Below the pieces are notes generated by a model that saw only the letters and a list, made by a program, of their open reading frames with translations, made no database searches and was not told where the DNA came from. Positions 35,331 to 46,971 of a stretch of 64,000 nt of DNA are shown here, piece after piece (the first letter of the stretch is position 1; each line of letters begins with the position of its first letter). The position numbers were made by a program, and so were the translations under genes. This DNA comes from Elymus sibiricus (Eukaryota > Streptophyta > Magnoliopsida > Poales > Poaceae), in NCBI GenBank assembly GCA_039707655.1, contig CM077666.1:307112166-307176165 (forward strand). The letters run 5' to 3'.

Positions 35331-36852
35331 CCACATCTGATAGGAGCAACCAGACTCTTGGCGCAGTTAGAGGCACCGTCCATCTCTCTCTGGGGATCAA
35401 GAAGGCTAAACATTGACCTCGATGACACTACAATCTTTTCCAACCTGTCGGTCCTCCTTGCCCATCCGATACCTGGGCCTTCCGCTCGCGATCAAGAGGT
35501 TGCGAAGGGTTCACCTTCAACATTTGGAGGACAAAACAACGGGGAAGCTTGCACCGTGGAGGGGGAGGCATGTGGCCATTGCGGGACGCATGACTCTTGT
35601 CAAGGCGGTCCTCACGACAGTGGCCATATATCATCTCACGCCACTCGACCTCCCGGCTGAGGTGCTTAGGAAAATTGATCGTTTGCGGCGCGCCTATCTT
35701 TGGGCTGGCTCAGACACAGTGACCGGTGGGAAGTGCAAGATAAATTGGGAGAAAGTGTGCCGACCTAAGGAGTTCGGAGGCCTAGGAATTTTAAATCTCG
35801 ACAAGTTTGCATCTGCACTCTGGCTGTGATGGCTATGGATGAATGGGACACCCCCCCACGAACTTGGTTTGGCTTGGGGACGCCGTGCAACAAGCACGAC
35901 CGCAATCTTTTCGCGGCGGCTACTAAGGTCACAATAGGAGATGGAACAGTTGCAAAATTCTGGGAATCCTCATGGCTGGAAGGAATGAGGCCCAAGGACA
36001 TAGCGCCAAAGATCTTTGAGATTTCCAGAAAAAAAGGGACGACGGTTAGCAAGGCAATGGGGGACAATGCTTGGGTTAATAACATCGACACCCAACACGG
36101 GATGACACTAGAGCACATTCAACAATTTGCCATTCTCTGGGGTAAACTGGCCAATGTCACTTTGCAATCTGGGACTCAAGATACTATTTTGTGGAAGCTC
36201 ACGAATGGAGGGGAATACAGTGCATCGTCGGCTTACAAAGCCCAGTTTGCAGGTCTTGTGCGCTCGAACTTACAGGACTTGGTTTGGAAGGTTTGGTCAC
36301 CCCCAAAATGCAAATTCTTTGCCTGGCTTGTTACCCAAAACAGAATCTGGACTGCGGACAGACTACAACGGCGAGGGTGGCCCAACTGTGATCGATGCCC
36401 CCTTTGCAACCAAGTGCAGGAAACGGCGGCCCACATCCTTTCAAGTGTCGCTTTTCTCTGAGAGTTTGGAACGGAATGTTCGCTTGGCTGGATCTCAATG
36501 CCAACATGGCGACCTGGATTGGCTTCCAAATGGTCCGAGAATGGTGGGAAGGGGTAATTACTCTAGCTCATCAAAAGAAGGCTTGTTCCTCCGTGATCCA
36601 TCTTGTGGTTTGGGAAATTTGGAAAGAAAGAAATGCTCGGGTTTTCAGAAATAAAGCGTCGACGGTGGCGGTGGTGTTGAGGACTATTCAAGAGGAGGCG
36701 TCGCTTTGGGTCCTGGCGGGTGCCAAGCATTTGAGTAATGTGATGCCGTGAGAGTAGTCTATTGTGTTGTACCGCTAAGGCGGCGTCTGTAACCAAACTC
36801 TCTTCTTAATTAATGAAATGACAAATCTTTTGCCTTGTTTCAAAAAAAAAAA
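35331..36852 (+). mobile_element. 5'-truncated LINE downstream of FKBP
   Basis: The duplication AACTACCAAAAACTTC lies at 35315-35330 and 36853-36868, the second right after an A-tail (36842-36852). The insert keeps the end of reverse transcriptase ([50 protein letters not shown]) and a zf-RVT region (WKVWSPPKCKFFAWL, CDRCPLCNQVQETAAHIL). Frameshifts separate these parts, so nothing is expressed. The first 75 bases (35331 to about 35405) are not LINE-like; 35368-35408 exactly copies part of FKBP intron 9 (34383-34423). Confidence 0.9.
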
Positions 36853-36868
36853 AACTACCAAAAACTTC

Positions 36869-38800
36869 ATATATTTAAGAATGGAGTAATAAGTAACATG
36901 TAGAGCAATGTTTAGCCCAGAGTTTGAGAACTATTCTAGTGAGCCCTTCTACAGCGAACAAAAAGATGCATGAACTCGTTTGGGTGAGATGCACATTTTA
37001 GGGATGGGTACTAATTTAACTAGATATTTTTAACAAATATGGGATGAATGAGGATGATGGGGCATGCTTTGGATTTTATCTTTGTGTTTGCAATTTTTAT
37101 CACTAACTACCGGAGGTGTCTTGTACTCTTTATTACAATTACTAAAGTACCAAAAAATAGAGGCCTAGAAAAGCTTTAAACTTTTTTCCATAAAGTGGAC
37201 TCTGCCTGTAAGGGTTTGCTCAAATCGTGGGTCTTGCATGAACAGAACCAACATTCTATTAGAATATTTTTCAAAAAAAAAATTATAAACATTCAAGATT
37301 TTTTTTTATGAATTTAAATAATGTTCATAAATTTATATATTCTTCAAGAATATGAAAAAATCATGAATCTAAAAAATGTTCATGAGATTTATTATTATTT
37401 TTTAATGTTCATGAATTTTAATAATTTTAGCAGTTTTAATTTAATGTTTGTAAAATTTAAAAATACTCACAGATTTTTATTAAATGTTCATGATTTTGAA
37501 AAAACCATTTCTGAATTTGAAGTTCAAGAATTTAAATTATCTTCCTGAATTTCAAAGAATATTCATAAATTTGAAAAATATTCATGAATTTTTACAAAAG
37601 AAACATAAAAACAAACAGGAAAATAAAAAATGAATAAGGTAAAATATAAATAAAAAGCCGAACAAAACCTTTCCAAAACCGGAAGGACCGGCTTACATGG
37701 ATAACCTAATAGCGCCCGCCTCCACAGTATGCATGGAATGTGAATTGCCACAGTAACTCTTCAGACAAAAATGGAATTAATTCCAAAATCGAATAACGGC
37801 GTGGCAAAACGCGCGTTACCCTCTACTTCAAATTATAGCCTAGTGTTTGAACTGAAAGAAAAGGCATCTCTTTAGGTCGGGTATGTTGGTCCTGAAAATA
37901 AGGCTAGCCATAGATCGATGGTGAAGTGCAAGGTCCCATGTGAGACATGAGCAAAACTATTTGTGATGTAGGTTTTTAGTGTTGTTGCTAAACAATCATG
38001 TATAAGGGTGGTGTCCGAACGAGGCATTGTTCACTGCTTGGAGTTACAATTTGTGATTGCTCCAATGCAAAAGAAGCCAAGTCCCTAGCATAGATCGAAG
38101 GAATGAGAACATATTTGGTATGCTAATATCTCAGACATTTTGGAGACCTATTGTCTCGCGGTGGCAATATCATTCAAAATGGTGGACGGTGGCCAGGTAA
38201 TTTGATCTGCTACTTGATTCATGAGGGAAGAAACTGATGGGCCCTTTTTCCGGAGATGCGGATTAAAGGAAGTGCAATAAAGTAGCCCATGAACTTAATA
38301 CTTTTGCAATCACAAACATGCACTCCGCGGTTAGCAGTCACCAACCCTCCATGGTTTGTGGCCTCTTTGATTCATAGGAGAAGTGAAGGAAAATTATATG
38401 AACAAGAAATGTTCCTATGGTGATACTATTCTTCCATTTCACTCAAAGGAATGGACCATAAGAAAAATGAATAATTTATCTTTGAATTGAGTTTCATAGA
38501 AAAACAATAGAATTTTACAATCCATTCAAACCTCCTTTTTTGCATTCTTATGCACAAAGAACAAGGTAAAGTTCACAAGTAGCACAATATTAACTCCATC
38601 TCAATGTTGCACATCTTTAACCTTAATCGCACCATCCATTGTTGGGATTAATGCGTTTTTTCTACTCTTAAAAATTAAAACCCAATTCCGCACATTCATA
38701 TGTATTCACAGTCCTTTGTTTTTCACATGCAATTCTATATTATTCCTGTGTTTTTCTGTTTATTGTGTTCTTAAAATCCCGCAAATAAAAAATAACCCTC
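36869..38800. other. Intergenic DNA with AT-rich TTCATGAATTT repeats
   Basis: From about 37265 to 37615 the sequence is a degenerate array around TTCATGAATTT and AATGTTCATGAATTT. This is a low-complexity form common in Triticeae intergenic DNA and also seen at 53880-54120 and 54670-54920. I see nothing gene-like in the rest. Confidence 0.5.
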
Positions 38801-39260
38801 GTTGTTTTGCTTTGGAGAGCTTCACTTTTCAAGAATAATGTGATTTTTGGATATCAAAAGGTTTATATTGAGGCATCGTTTACTGTTTTGGACAATATGT
38901 GGACTACAAGTGGAGCATCAACAGATTCTGTTTGTTCATGCTTGATAAATGTAAACGAGTCGTCCGCCAAGTTGGCATTCTTTTGTGTGATTTACAATAG
39001 GCAGAATGGGAGGCGCCATATGAGGGACCCATAAAGATTAATGTTTATGCAAGATTCGTGTGATGAAGCTTTTGCCAGCGCTGGCGTGGTGGCTACAGAT
39101 CACGAAGGAGTGGTGCTTCTGTCTTCTTTGGATTTCCATCCAATCTGTTCAATTGTAGAGGAAACGAAACTTCGAACTTGTTTAGCGGGTTCTTATATAG
39201 TGGTCGTCATGCATAAGCCTATCTTCGTGGAGACTGTTGTCTATTTGTGAAAAATTATTT
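38800..39260 (+). pseudogene. Decayed LINE-type RNase H fragment
   Basis: Two frames give WRASLFKNNVIFG, NGRRHMRDPXXINVYARF and then ASAGVVATDHEGVVLLSS, EETKLRTCL. These follow the pattern of the RVT_3/RNase H-like region of plant LINEs (KINVDASF, GVVARDHEGVV, EAELRACLEGL), with key acidic residues lost. A stop and a frame change separate them. Confidence 0.6.
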
Positions 39261-41090
39261 GTTTGATAATGTTTTAAATAGGTCGGTCCTCATTGATTTG
39301 AAGAGAGATGCATTTGGGATCTTTCAACTTATTCCCTTCCTTGGTGAATATCATTTGGGACAAGAGCAAAGTTGCTTGTGATTGGCAGATTTTGTTTAAC
39401 TTCTAAAGAGCTGATGTGTTGGTAGGGAATTTCTAATGGGCTCCCCCATTTCTCACCCATAAGTCGGGCCCCTTATCTCGGCCCAGACAGTCCGTACTAT
39501 CCGATATCCACCATTTCATATGTTTGTCACCTCCGTGATGGTCCCACCACAACCTCATTATTCTACTCAACCTCTGACTCTCTCACCTAGCCCTACCACA
39601 ACCCCACTTTTCTCCCTCTCTCCTCGATGCAGCGCACAAATAAGGGACACTGTTGTGTACCCACACTCCTAGCAGATGTCCCCGAACAAGTCCAAAAAGT
39701 GTTCGTGGACAAATAACGAGTCCCTTTGAGGTTTTACGTTGGGGATGCCCTTAGTTGCGGGTGTTTCATTCTGCATGAGGAATTTTGTAATGAACGGTTA
39801 TATAATTTTCTTCTTAATCAATATATGGAGTGGTTCCAGTGAAAAAAGTAGACCAGGCATACCAAAGAAAAGAAACGGAGTCCTAGCAGCCGCCACCAGA
39901 GAACCTTTTGGTCCCCTCGCCTTCGGCTGCCATCTTGGTGCTAAAAGGTGAGGGGGCCTCAGATCTTAAGAAATTTGTGGTCTTCGTCGGCATCTACTGT
40001 TCATTGTGGTGCTTTTTTTAAATAAAATGACTCGGGTTCCTGGCGATGCCATGGAGAGAGGTGTGTGTACTTGCAGAGCTGATTATTCAGATATGATGTG
40101 TTTATGTTATTGTGTCATGTTGCTTTTGTTTGTTTGATCTTTTGTGGAGTTGGAATATTTCCTCGGACTGGGCATAGTGGTGAGTAACTTGACTAGTAAC
40201 ATGCATATATTACTAGTTTATGTTATAGAAATTCAATTTGGTTCTTGGGAGCATATGCTCCTGCCCGACAAAAATGTTTTTCTGCAAAAGTGAGAATTTT
40301 TTTAAAAAAAATAGATGTATTCATTGTCACACCCAAATGCTACCCGCAAATTCTTAGTGGAAAATATTATGGATTTTGAATGTGCTAAAAAACAAATCGA
40401 ACGCCAAATATTACCTCCAAATGTTACACTTAATTTTGTTTATTTCATCGACGAATCACTGCTATCCCATTTCGCATGAAAATCATCAAGCACGCTTGTT
40501 AGACTAACATGAACATCTACACAAAAAAATCAGAATTTTTTAAATTTGTTTACTATTTGTTTTAAATTTACTGTTCATCCAAAACGGCGCTCCCCATAAT
40601 TACTACTTTCATAGTGGGTAGTATCATATGTTATTTTGTATAGTCATTTTATTGGAAAGTTCTATGTGATGGTAACATATTATGTTACTCCATTTGTCGC
40701 TCTTCTTTTTAATTACTTGTCACATCATCTTCTTTGCTGATGTGACATGCATATTACTATACCATTATGGTAAATATTTTGTAGTTTGATAACCTGCACT
40801 TCTAGGGGATCATCCTCGCTCCAAGTCCATTCAACGCTCACGGTTTTTCATCTTTTTGGATGAGCGACTCACAAGGGTCGCCCACGAGACTTTCAGAAAC
40901 CTTTATTAGTAATCAAGTTTGCGCTGCTCCGGTCCAATTGCAGTATATTTATTCAAGTCTTGTTAGTTTTTTGCCTTACAAATATTTATACCACAGAGAA
41001 AATGTCTACAAAAGATTTCCTTGTAACTCCTAGTATTGCGTGTTACTTTGTAAAAAAGTTTGGATGGTTTAAAAATAGGCGAGTACTACG
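39261..41090. other. Intergenic, no gene recognised
   Basis: No frame with recognisable domains. The content is mixed and AT-rich after 40200. Some sections may be decayed transposon ends, but I can define no boundaries. Confidence 0.45.
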
Positions 41091-43393
41091 CGCCGGCACG
41101 CTGGCCGAAATTTCGGCCGGTCGCACCGCGCACGCACGATTTGGATATTTACAGCCACACGATGGCCCTCTTCCCCAACTGCTTCGTTTGAAGAAAGAGA
41201 AGAAAAGTCCATGGCGGCTGTCATCGCGTGCAGCCGTGGTCCTCCCCGGACGCCAGCCAGCTCGCCCGCCATCCTCGCCCGCTTCCCTCGCCGCAGGTCG
41301 CCGCCCTCATCGCCGGTGGTCGCCCTCGCAGCACCCGAGCTCGATGGTGTCATCACGTCGCCGTCCCCCATGTAGCAAAACGCCACCGTCTTGTAGCACG
41401 CCCGACATCTCTGTCGATGCAGCACCTAGCCATCGCCGTTGTAGGATGTCCGTCGCAGCACCACCTTGCCTCCGGCCGCAGCTCTCAGCATCGCCGCTCC
41501 ACAACGGGTTGAAGCTTTTTCTCACACCGGTTGAAACTTTTTTACAAGCCGATTGAAGCTTTTTTTTCCAATCGTCGACATCGGTTGTAGCAAACTCGGC
41601 GCCGGTGGTAGCACGGCAAAACGCAGGTTGTAGCAAAACTGGACGCCGGTTGCAGCTCTTTGGACGTAGGTTGCAGCTGTCTGTCGTCGCCGGCCACAAG
41701 TTCGCCGTCGCTGGTCGCAGCACGCCAGTCCGACAGTTGTAGCTTTTTTTGTTGCTGGTCGTAGCTTTTTCGCGGCGTGGGTTGCAGCTTTCTGATCTCC
41801 CGGTTGCATCTGTTTGTCGTCGGCGGCCACCAAACTATACCGCCGAAGATTGTAGCAAATAGTGACGCTGGTTGTAGCAAAAAAAATGATACAGTTGTAG
41901 CAAAAATTAGCTGTGTTTCCAACTCGCTTATCGGTTGCAGCAAAAACAACTGTGGTTCCAGCTCTGGATTTGGCCGGTTGAAGCAAAACAAAATGTTGGT
42001 TCTAGCATCGTTGTCCGCTCGCTGGCGTCGCAACCTTCACCGTGGTCATCCATGGAGACTCGTCGGCACGGCTCGGCTCGGCACGGCGCCCCCGGCACGG
42101 TCCCAGCACCTCTGTCGCGGCGCTCCCGGCACGGTCCCTGCACCTCCGTCGCGGGAGCGTCCGTGCACCACGGTGTGGAGATCGAAAAAAAGCACGTTGT
42201 GGAGGCGCCTTGCAGGAGCGCTTCTGCGTGGTACGGTTTGGCACCGCGCGGATCCGGCAACGGTGGGGCCTCTTCTTCCCGTCGGCTCCTGGCTGCGCGC
42301 GAGGAGGAGCTTGCGGTGGCGGGTGCAGCAGATGGCCTCCCGCGGGCGGCACTGCGTGGTACGGTTTGGCACCGGGGCAGCAGCCTCAGTCCGAGCTCTC
42401 GGCGTGGCCTGGGCGTGGATGGCGTGTGTGGCAGTGCGCGCACGGTGGTGCTCATCTCCTGATGTGTGCGTGGGGCGCAGATCGAAGGCTAGGCATGACG
42501 GCAGCTGGCGCACGTCAGGCGCAGTGACTGGCTAGGCGTGGCGACTGTGATGTCTCCAAGGCGCGTGGTGTGCTACAGATGGAGGGCCTGCACGTCTGCT
42601 TTGCTACTTAGCTCAAGCAGCTTCGATCTGGATCTGGATCTGGTGCCGCTGCTCGCAATGCGGCGTTGGTTGTTGCTGTGGTGGTGGTCATGGTGGTGGA
42701 CGGCGGCTATGGCGAGGGGGTGGTGCGTTTTCTGGGCGCGATGGATCGTGGGATCTCGCGGACAGAGTGAGGTCGGCCTCGGCATGTGTGGTGGTCCGTG
42801 GGCGGCGGTAGGTGGTCACCGCGTCTTTGGGAGAAATCCTTGTTTCAGTCTTTATCGGAGCTGGCGACAGCGACACCTGTGGGTGTCGCGACCTTTTCTT
42901 GGAAGCATCGTCGTGGAGATGTGCTGCTCCTCCCCACCGCTTTGGCTCCGGAGGGAAACCTCAAATCCGCTGGATCAGGCGATGGAGGCGTTTTCACGTC
43001 TTTCTCCTCCTTGGGGGCATCATCTCGGAGCCGACTACGACTGGGAGACCGGTGGATGGCGGCATCTTGGCTGCGTGGTTTTTTGAGGCGGGGCGCTGGT
43101 TTCTATTTTGGCAATGATGATGGCATCGAGAGGAGCTACGATCGCGACGCGGACTTCGGTAGTCAGTTCTTCCCGACGTGTCCGAGGTGCTCTTTCGTGG
43201 GTTGTTTGGCTGCTTTGAAGTCGGAGCTGTGGTGGAGCATGTTCAGGTGGTGACGATGATAGTCACTCGGTGGTCGTTTGCGAAGGGCACGGTAGGCGCA
43301 AGTCCTACATATTTTCGTTGTGAAGCTCGTCATTAAAGTCGGAGCCATCGGTTGCTCGCGCGTGTGGCCACCTGTTGGCATGTGCCGTCATGG
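41091..43393. other. GC-rich unclassified repeat region with GTTGYAGC array
   Basis: It begins with GCGCCGGCACGCTGGCC and a perfect 16-bp palindrome (GGCCGAAATTTCGGCC, 41103-41118). From about 41580 to 42005 GTTGTAGC, GTTGCAGC and close variants recur about 16 times at irregular 20-45 bp spacing. From 42060 to 42370 CGGCACGGTCCC-type and GCGTGGTACGGTTTGGCACCG segments are duplicated. The solo LTR at 43399 interrupts it, and 46262-46510 looks like its continuation. Long frames on both strands have the low-complexity look of GC-rich repeat, so I do not call a gene. Confidence 0.5.
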
Positions 43394-44679
43394 CTTATTG
43401 AAAGAACATGTGCTGCCCCCATGTTTGGTTTTGGTAATTGATGACAATCTCTATGGACTAATGGTTGCCTTGAGTTATATTTGAAGGGTTTGTCCATAGG
43501 CTTTGCTTGTAGACCATTTGTTGGTCTCAAGGTGATTTGAAGAAGAATATGTGTTGACCAAGGGGTTATTCATGGAGTTATCCAAAGATTGGTCATGTAA
43601 GAGATGAGCCTATTGCAAGCATGTCTTGAAAAAGAAGATTGTGTGGACATTCATGTCTACCTTCAAGACATCATCTTAATGAAGAGAATTGGAAAGATTC
43701 AAGGTTGATCAAGACTAAATATGAAGAGTGATTCAAGTTGATCAACACACAAAGCGTAGAAGATGTACCGAGTGGGATCAAGTGATCTCACGGTATGGTA
43801 AGCATTGTCCATTACGCTTTGTGTACTAACCCATGGTCTACGTGAGAGTTCTATGTGGGGTTAGGTATGTGTCCATGGGGTTGCATCAAGAGGAAGATCT
43901 CATTCAACCCATGGAGGATGACATCAAGTGGTGATCGTCATCAAGATTGCGGTGTGCAAGTTCAAGTGGAGCATCACGAAGAGATCACATGCTTGAAGCT
44001 TGCCGTCCATTGTGGTGACAATGGACTTGTGAAGATGTGCCGAAGAGTGGCTCACCCATAGTGGAGTATGGGGGAGCAATCAACTAGTCTTCATCGAGCC
44101 GGCGCAATCTAGAAAGGTGGTCCAACTTGAGGAGGTCAAGATCGTCATCATCTAGCTCAAGTGGACTATGCGCAAGGCAAATGTTTGCCCTTGATAGGTT
44201 TTCTATTTTACCGGTCTCATGGTGGTAGTTGGGAGACCGGGTTATAGGATCGATAGCCGTACTATCAAGGGGGGTTCTCAAGTGAGTAGCTTAATCGTAT
44301 CGTTCGTAGAGAGCTCAAACCATTGCATCCTTGCATCATCTTTCTTGGTTCTTGTTTGGTGTTTCTCTTTGTGAGTTTTTAAGCTTATGGTCATCTTCAT
44401 GACAAGCTCGAGTTCATCGAAAGCGGAGTTCATATATGCATCTTCTATGATGTTTTCGATGTTGGAGTTTATGCCGGTTCTTCATTCATAGAGGTTTCTC
44501 ATCTCTATATCTTAGGCATATCTCCCCTGCCACTTCTTATTATAACCAGTCGCTGTTGGATAGTATTTGTCGTCATCTACCCAACAGGCTTGAGTTTGCT
44601 CTATTCGGAGCTCATTTGCAGAAGTTATAGCAGTTCTGGCTTTATTGTATCCTCTGTTTTCTGTGGATTTTCAGTGGCA

Positions 44680-45160
44680 TGCAAGCGGTAGTACCGCTTG
44701 TGCCCACGGTAGTACCGCTGGGTACTTCCGTGGCACTACCGCTTGGGGTTTCCCCGAGCGTGCAACTCTCTGTTGCCGGTCTGTATTTCACGGTAGTAGC
44801 GCGGTAGTAGCACGGTAGTACCGCTATGGCGGTACTACCGCCTGTACTACCGCCGCCACTACCGCTTGCGGGGTTTCCTCCATGCGCGCTTCTGTTTCCT
44901 TTTTCCCCTTTGCGGTAGTAGTGCGGCACTAGGACGGTAGTACCGCTTCGCACGGTACTGCCGCCCTGGCTGCCTCTACTACTGCTGCCTCTCCTGGTCT
45001 GAAACCCCCTAAGCGGTAGTACCGCCAGGGGCAGCGGTAGTACCGCTCCGGCGGCACTACCGTTGTACACTCAATGTATTTCAGGCTTGTGCGAGGTAGT
45101 ACCGCCTAAGCGGTAGTACCGCTCCTAGGAGCGGTAGTACCGCTTGGCTGCGGGCGCAGG
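44680..45160. repeat. AGCGGTAGTACCGCT near-palindrome array in solo LTR
   Basis: About twenty full or partial copies of GCGGTAGTACCGC, in both orientations and as half-sites (CGGTAGTA, ACTACCGC), lie in under 500 bp. The array ends about 30 bp before the LTR TATA box, so it fills U3. Confidence 0.85.
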
Positions 45161-45187
45161 GCAGATAACGGTTGGATTCGAGGGCTC

Positions 45188-45196
45188 CTATAAAAG
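45188..45196 (+). promoter_or_regulatory. TATA box of solo LTR
   Basis: CTATAAAAG directly downstream of the palindrome array; transcription would start near 45220. Confidence 0.6.
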
Positions 45197-45724
45197 GGGG
45201 TCTTCTTCCCCAATGGACCTTATCCCTTCTAGCTCGTGTTTGCCCCCCCATTGTTGACCTTCTTCGAGCTTGCTATCTCTCAATCCCTCCAATGATTCTT
45301 GCTAGTTCTTGAGGGAAAAGAGAGAGGAGATCTAGATCCACATTTCCACCAATCACTTTCTCCTCTATGTGAGGGGAACCCATTGGATCTAGATCTTGGA
45401 GTTCTTGGTGTTCTCCTTGTTCTTTCTCTCATATTCCTCCATAGCTTTTGTTGCTTTGGTGGGATTTGGGAGTGAGGGACTTGACCACTTCGTGTGTTCT
45501 TGCCATTGCATTAGTTGCATCGGTTTGAGTTCTCCACGGTGATACGTGGTGGTGAAAAGTTGAGAAGCTTATTACTCTTGGGTGCTTGGTACCCTAGAGC
45601 TTGTTCCTCTTGGGTGCTTGGGCGTCCTAGACGGTTGGTGATGCCTCGGAGCTCAATCATTGTGGTGTAAAGCTCCGGGCAAGCGTCGGGGTCTCCAATT
45701 AGGTTGTGGAGATCGCCCCGAGCA

Positions 45725-45835
45725 ATTTGACGGGTACCGGTGACCGCCCCCAAGGGTTGCCAAAGTGTACGGGTTCGGTGACCGCCCCCAAGGGTTGCCA
45801 TTTGTACAGGTTCGGTGACCGCCCTCAAGGGTCCC
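45725..45835 (+). repeat. Triple tandem repeat, unit about 44 bp
   Basis: CGGTGACCGCCCCCAAGGGT recurs three times, separated by TGCCA-x-TGTACRGGTT. The third copy is slightly changed (CCCTCAAGGGTCCC). It lies in the R/U5 part of the solo LTR. Confidence 0.8.
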
Positions 45836-46266
45836 TTAGTGGAATCACGGCATCTTGCATTGTGCGAGGGCGTGAGGAGATTACGGTGGCCCTAGTGGCT
45901 TCTTGGGGAGCATTGTGCCTCCACACCGCTCCAAACGGAGATTAGCATCAGCAAGGGTGTGAACTTCGGGATACATCGTCGTCTCCGCGTGCCTTGGTTA
46001 TCTCTTACCCGAGCCCTTTACTTATGCACTTTACTTTGTGATAGCCATATTGTTTCTTGTTATATATCTTGCTATCACTTAGTTGTTTATCTTGGTTAGC
46101 ATAAGTTGTTGGTGCACATAGGTGAGCCTAGTCAATTTAGGTTTTGTGCTTGACAAATTAAATGCTAGTTTTATTCCGCATTTGTTCAAGCCTAAACCGT
46201 AATTATTTTAAAGCGCCTATTCACACCCCCCCCCCCTCTAGGCGACATCCACGATCTTTCACTTAT

Positions 46267-46790
46267 GTGTAGCTGTTTGCGGGTTGGCTTCGATGATGGA
46301 GCTCTACGGTGAAGTCGGAGTCGCTTGTTCGAGGCAATCGGTGATAACGATGACGTTTGTGACTCCTCGACGGATGTCTTTCTTCTTTGCAGCTTTGTGT
46401 TTCATGTTGATGGCCAGGTTGGCCGGTGGTGCCCATGTTATATGGGTTGGATTGTTTTAGCCCAGTTTTTCGCCAATCAACCGGGCAATTCTTACTCTCT
46501 TTTTTAATCTGAATTCTTACTCTCTTCTTTATCAAAGAAAAATGGCAAAAAAGGAAAAATGGCAAGTCTTTTGCCTCTTAAAAAAAACCAGTTATGTGGG
46601 TCGGCTTGGAAGCCACAAGCCCACAACCAAGCGAAGCCCCAAGTTTGGATCCAAGCCGAGATGTCCCCCAGTCGTCGTCGTGTCCGCGCACGTGCACGAC
46701 TCGTTAGCGTGCACTCCTCCCACGCCCATCCACATGTGCCCTTGTCCGTGGACAGGAACCAAGAATGGGTTGCCCAGCTGCGCCTGCGCC
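46267..46790. other. Repeat continuation and upstream region of the SOFL gene
   Basis: 46267-46510 seems to continue the repeat split by the solo LTR. It ends in AATTCTTACTCTCTT repeated twice (46489 and 46511). 46550-46790 is the upstream region of the SOFL gene, with no repeat recognised. Confidence 0.45.
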
Positions 46791-46793
46791 TGA

Positions 46794-46800
46794 TATAAAA
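46794..46800 (+). promoter_or_regulatory. TATA box of SOFL gene
   Basis: TATAAAA lies 178 bp upstream of the ATG, in an otherwise GC-rich and CT-rich promoter; a transcript start near 46825-46830 is expected. Confidence 0.6.
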
Positions 46801-46971
46801 CAAGTGTTTCCACTCGCCTCGAGATCCCCACTCCACTCTCCCATATACTCCACTCTACTGGCCAGCTACCGAGTACCGCAACAAGCTAGCGAACACACAG
46901 CATCGTCGCACGCCACTGCTTAGCCAGAGAAAAACAGAAGCCGATCTGATTCTGCTCTCATCACACACACC

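Larger units (their letters stand above)
43399..46261 (+). mobile_element. Solo LTR of a Copia-type element (2863 bp)
   Basis: It starts TGAAAGAACATG and ends GATCTTTCA, with the duplication CTTAT on both sides (43394-43398 and 46262-46266). No internal retrotransposon DNA is present. Such a solo LTR arises by recombination between two LTRs of one element. Its end resembles that of the LTR at 3731-5271. Inside are a palindrome array (44680-45160), a TATA box (45189), a triple tandem repeat (45725-45835) and an 11-C run (46226-46236). Confidence 0.9.

Noticed and set aside
41777..42535. 252-codon frame in GC-rich repeat
   Set aside because: Overlapped by equally long frames on the other strand and built from duplicated repeat segments.
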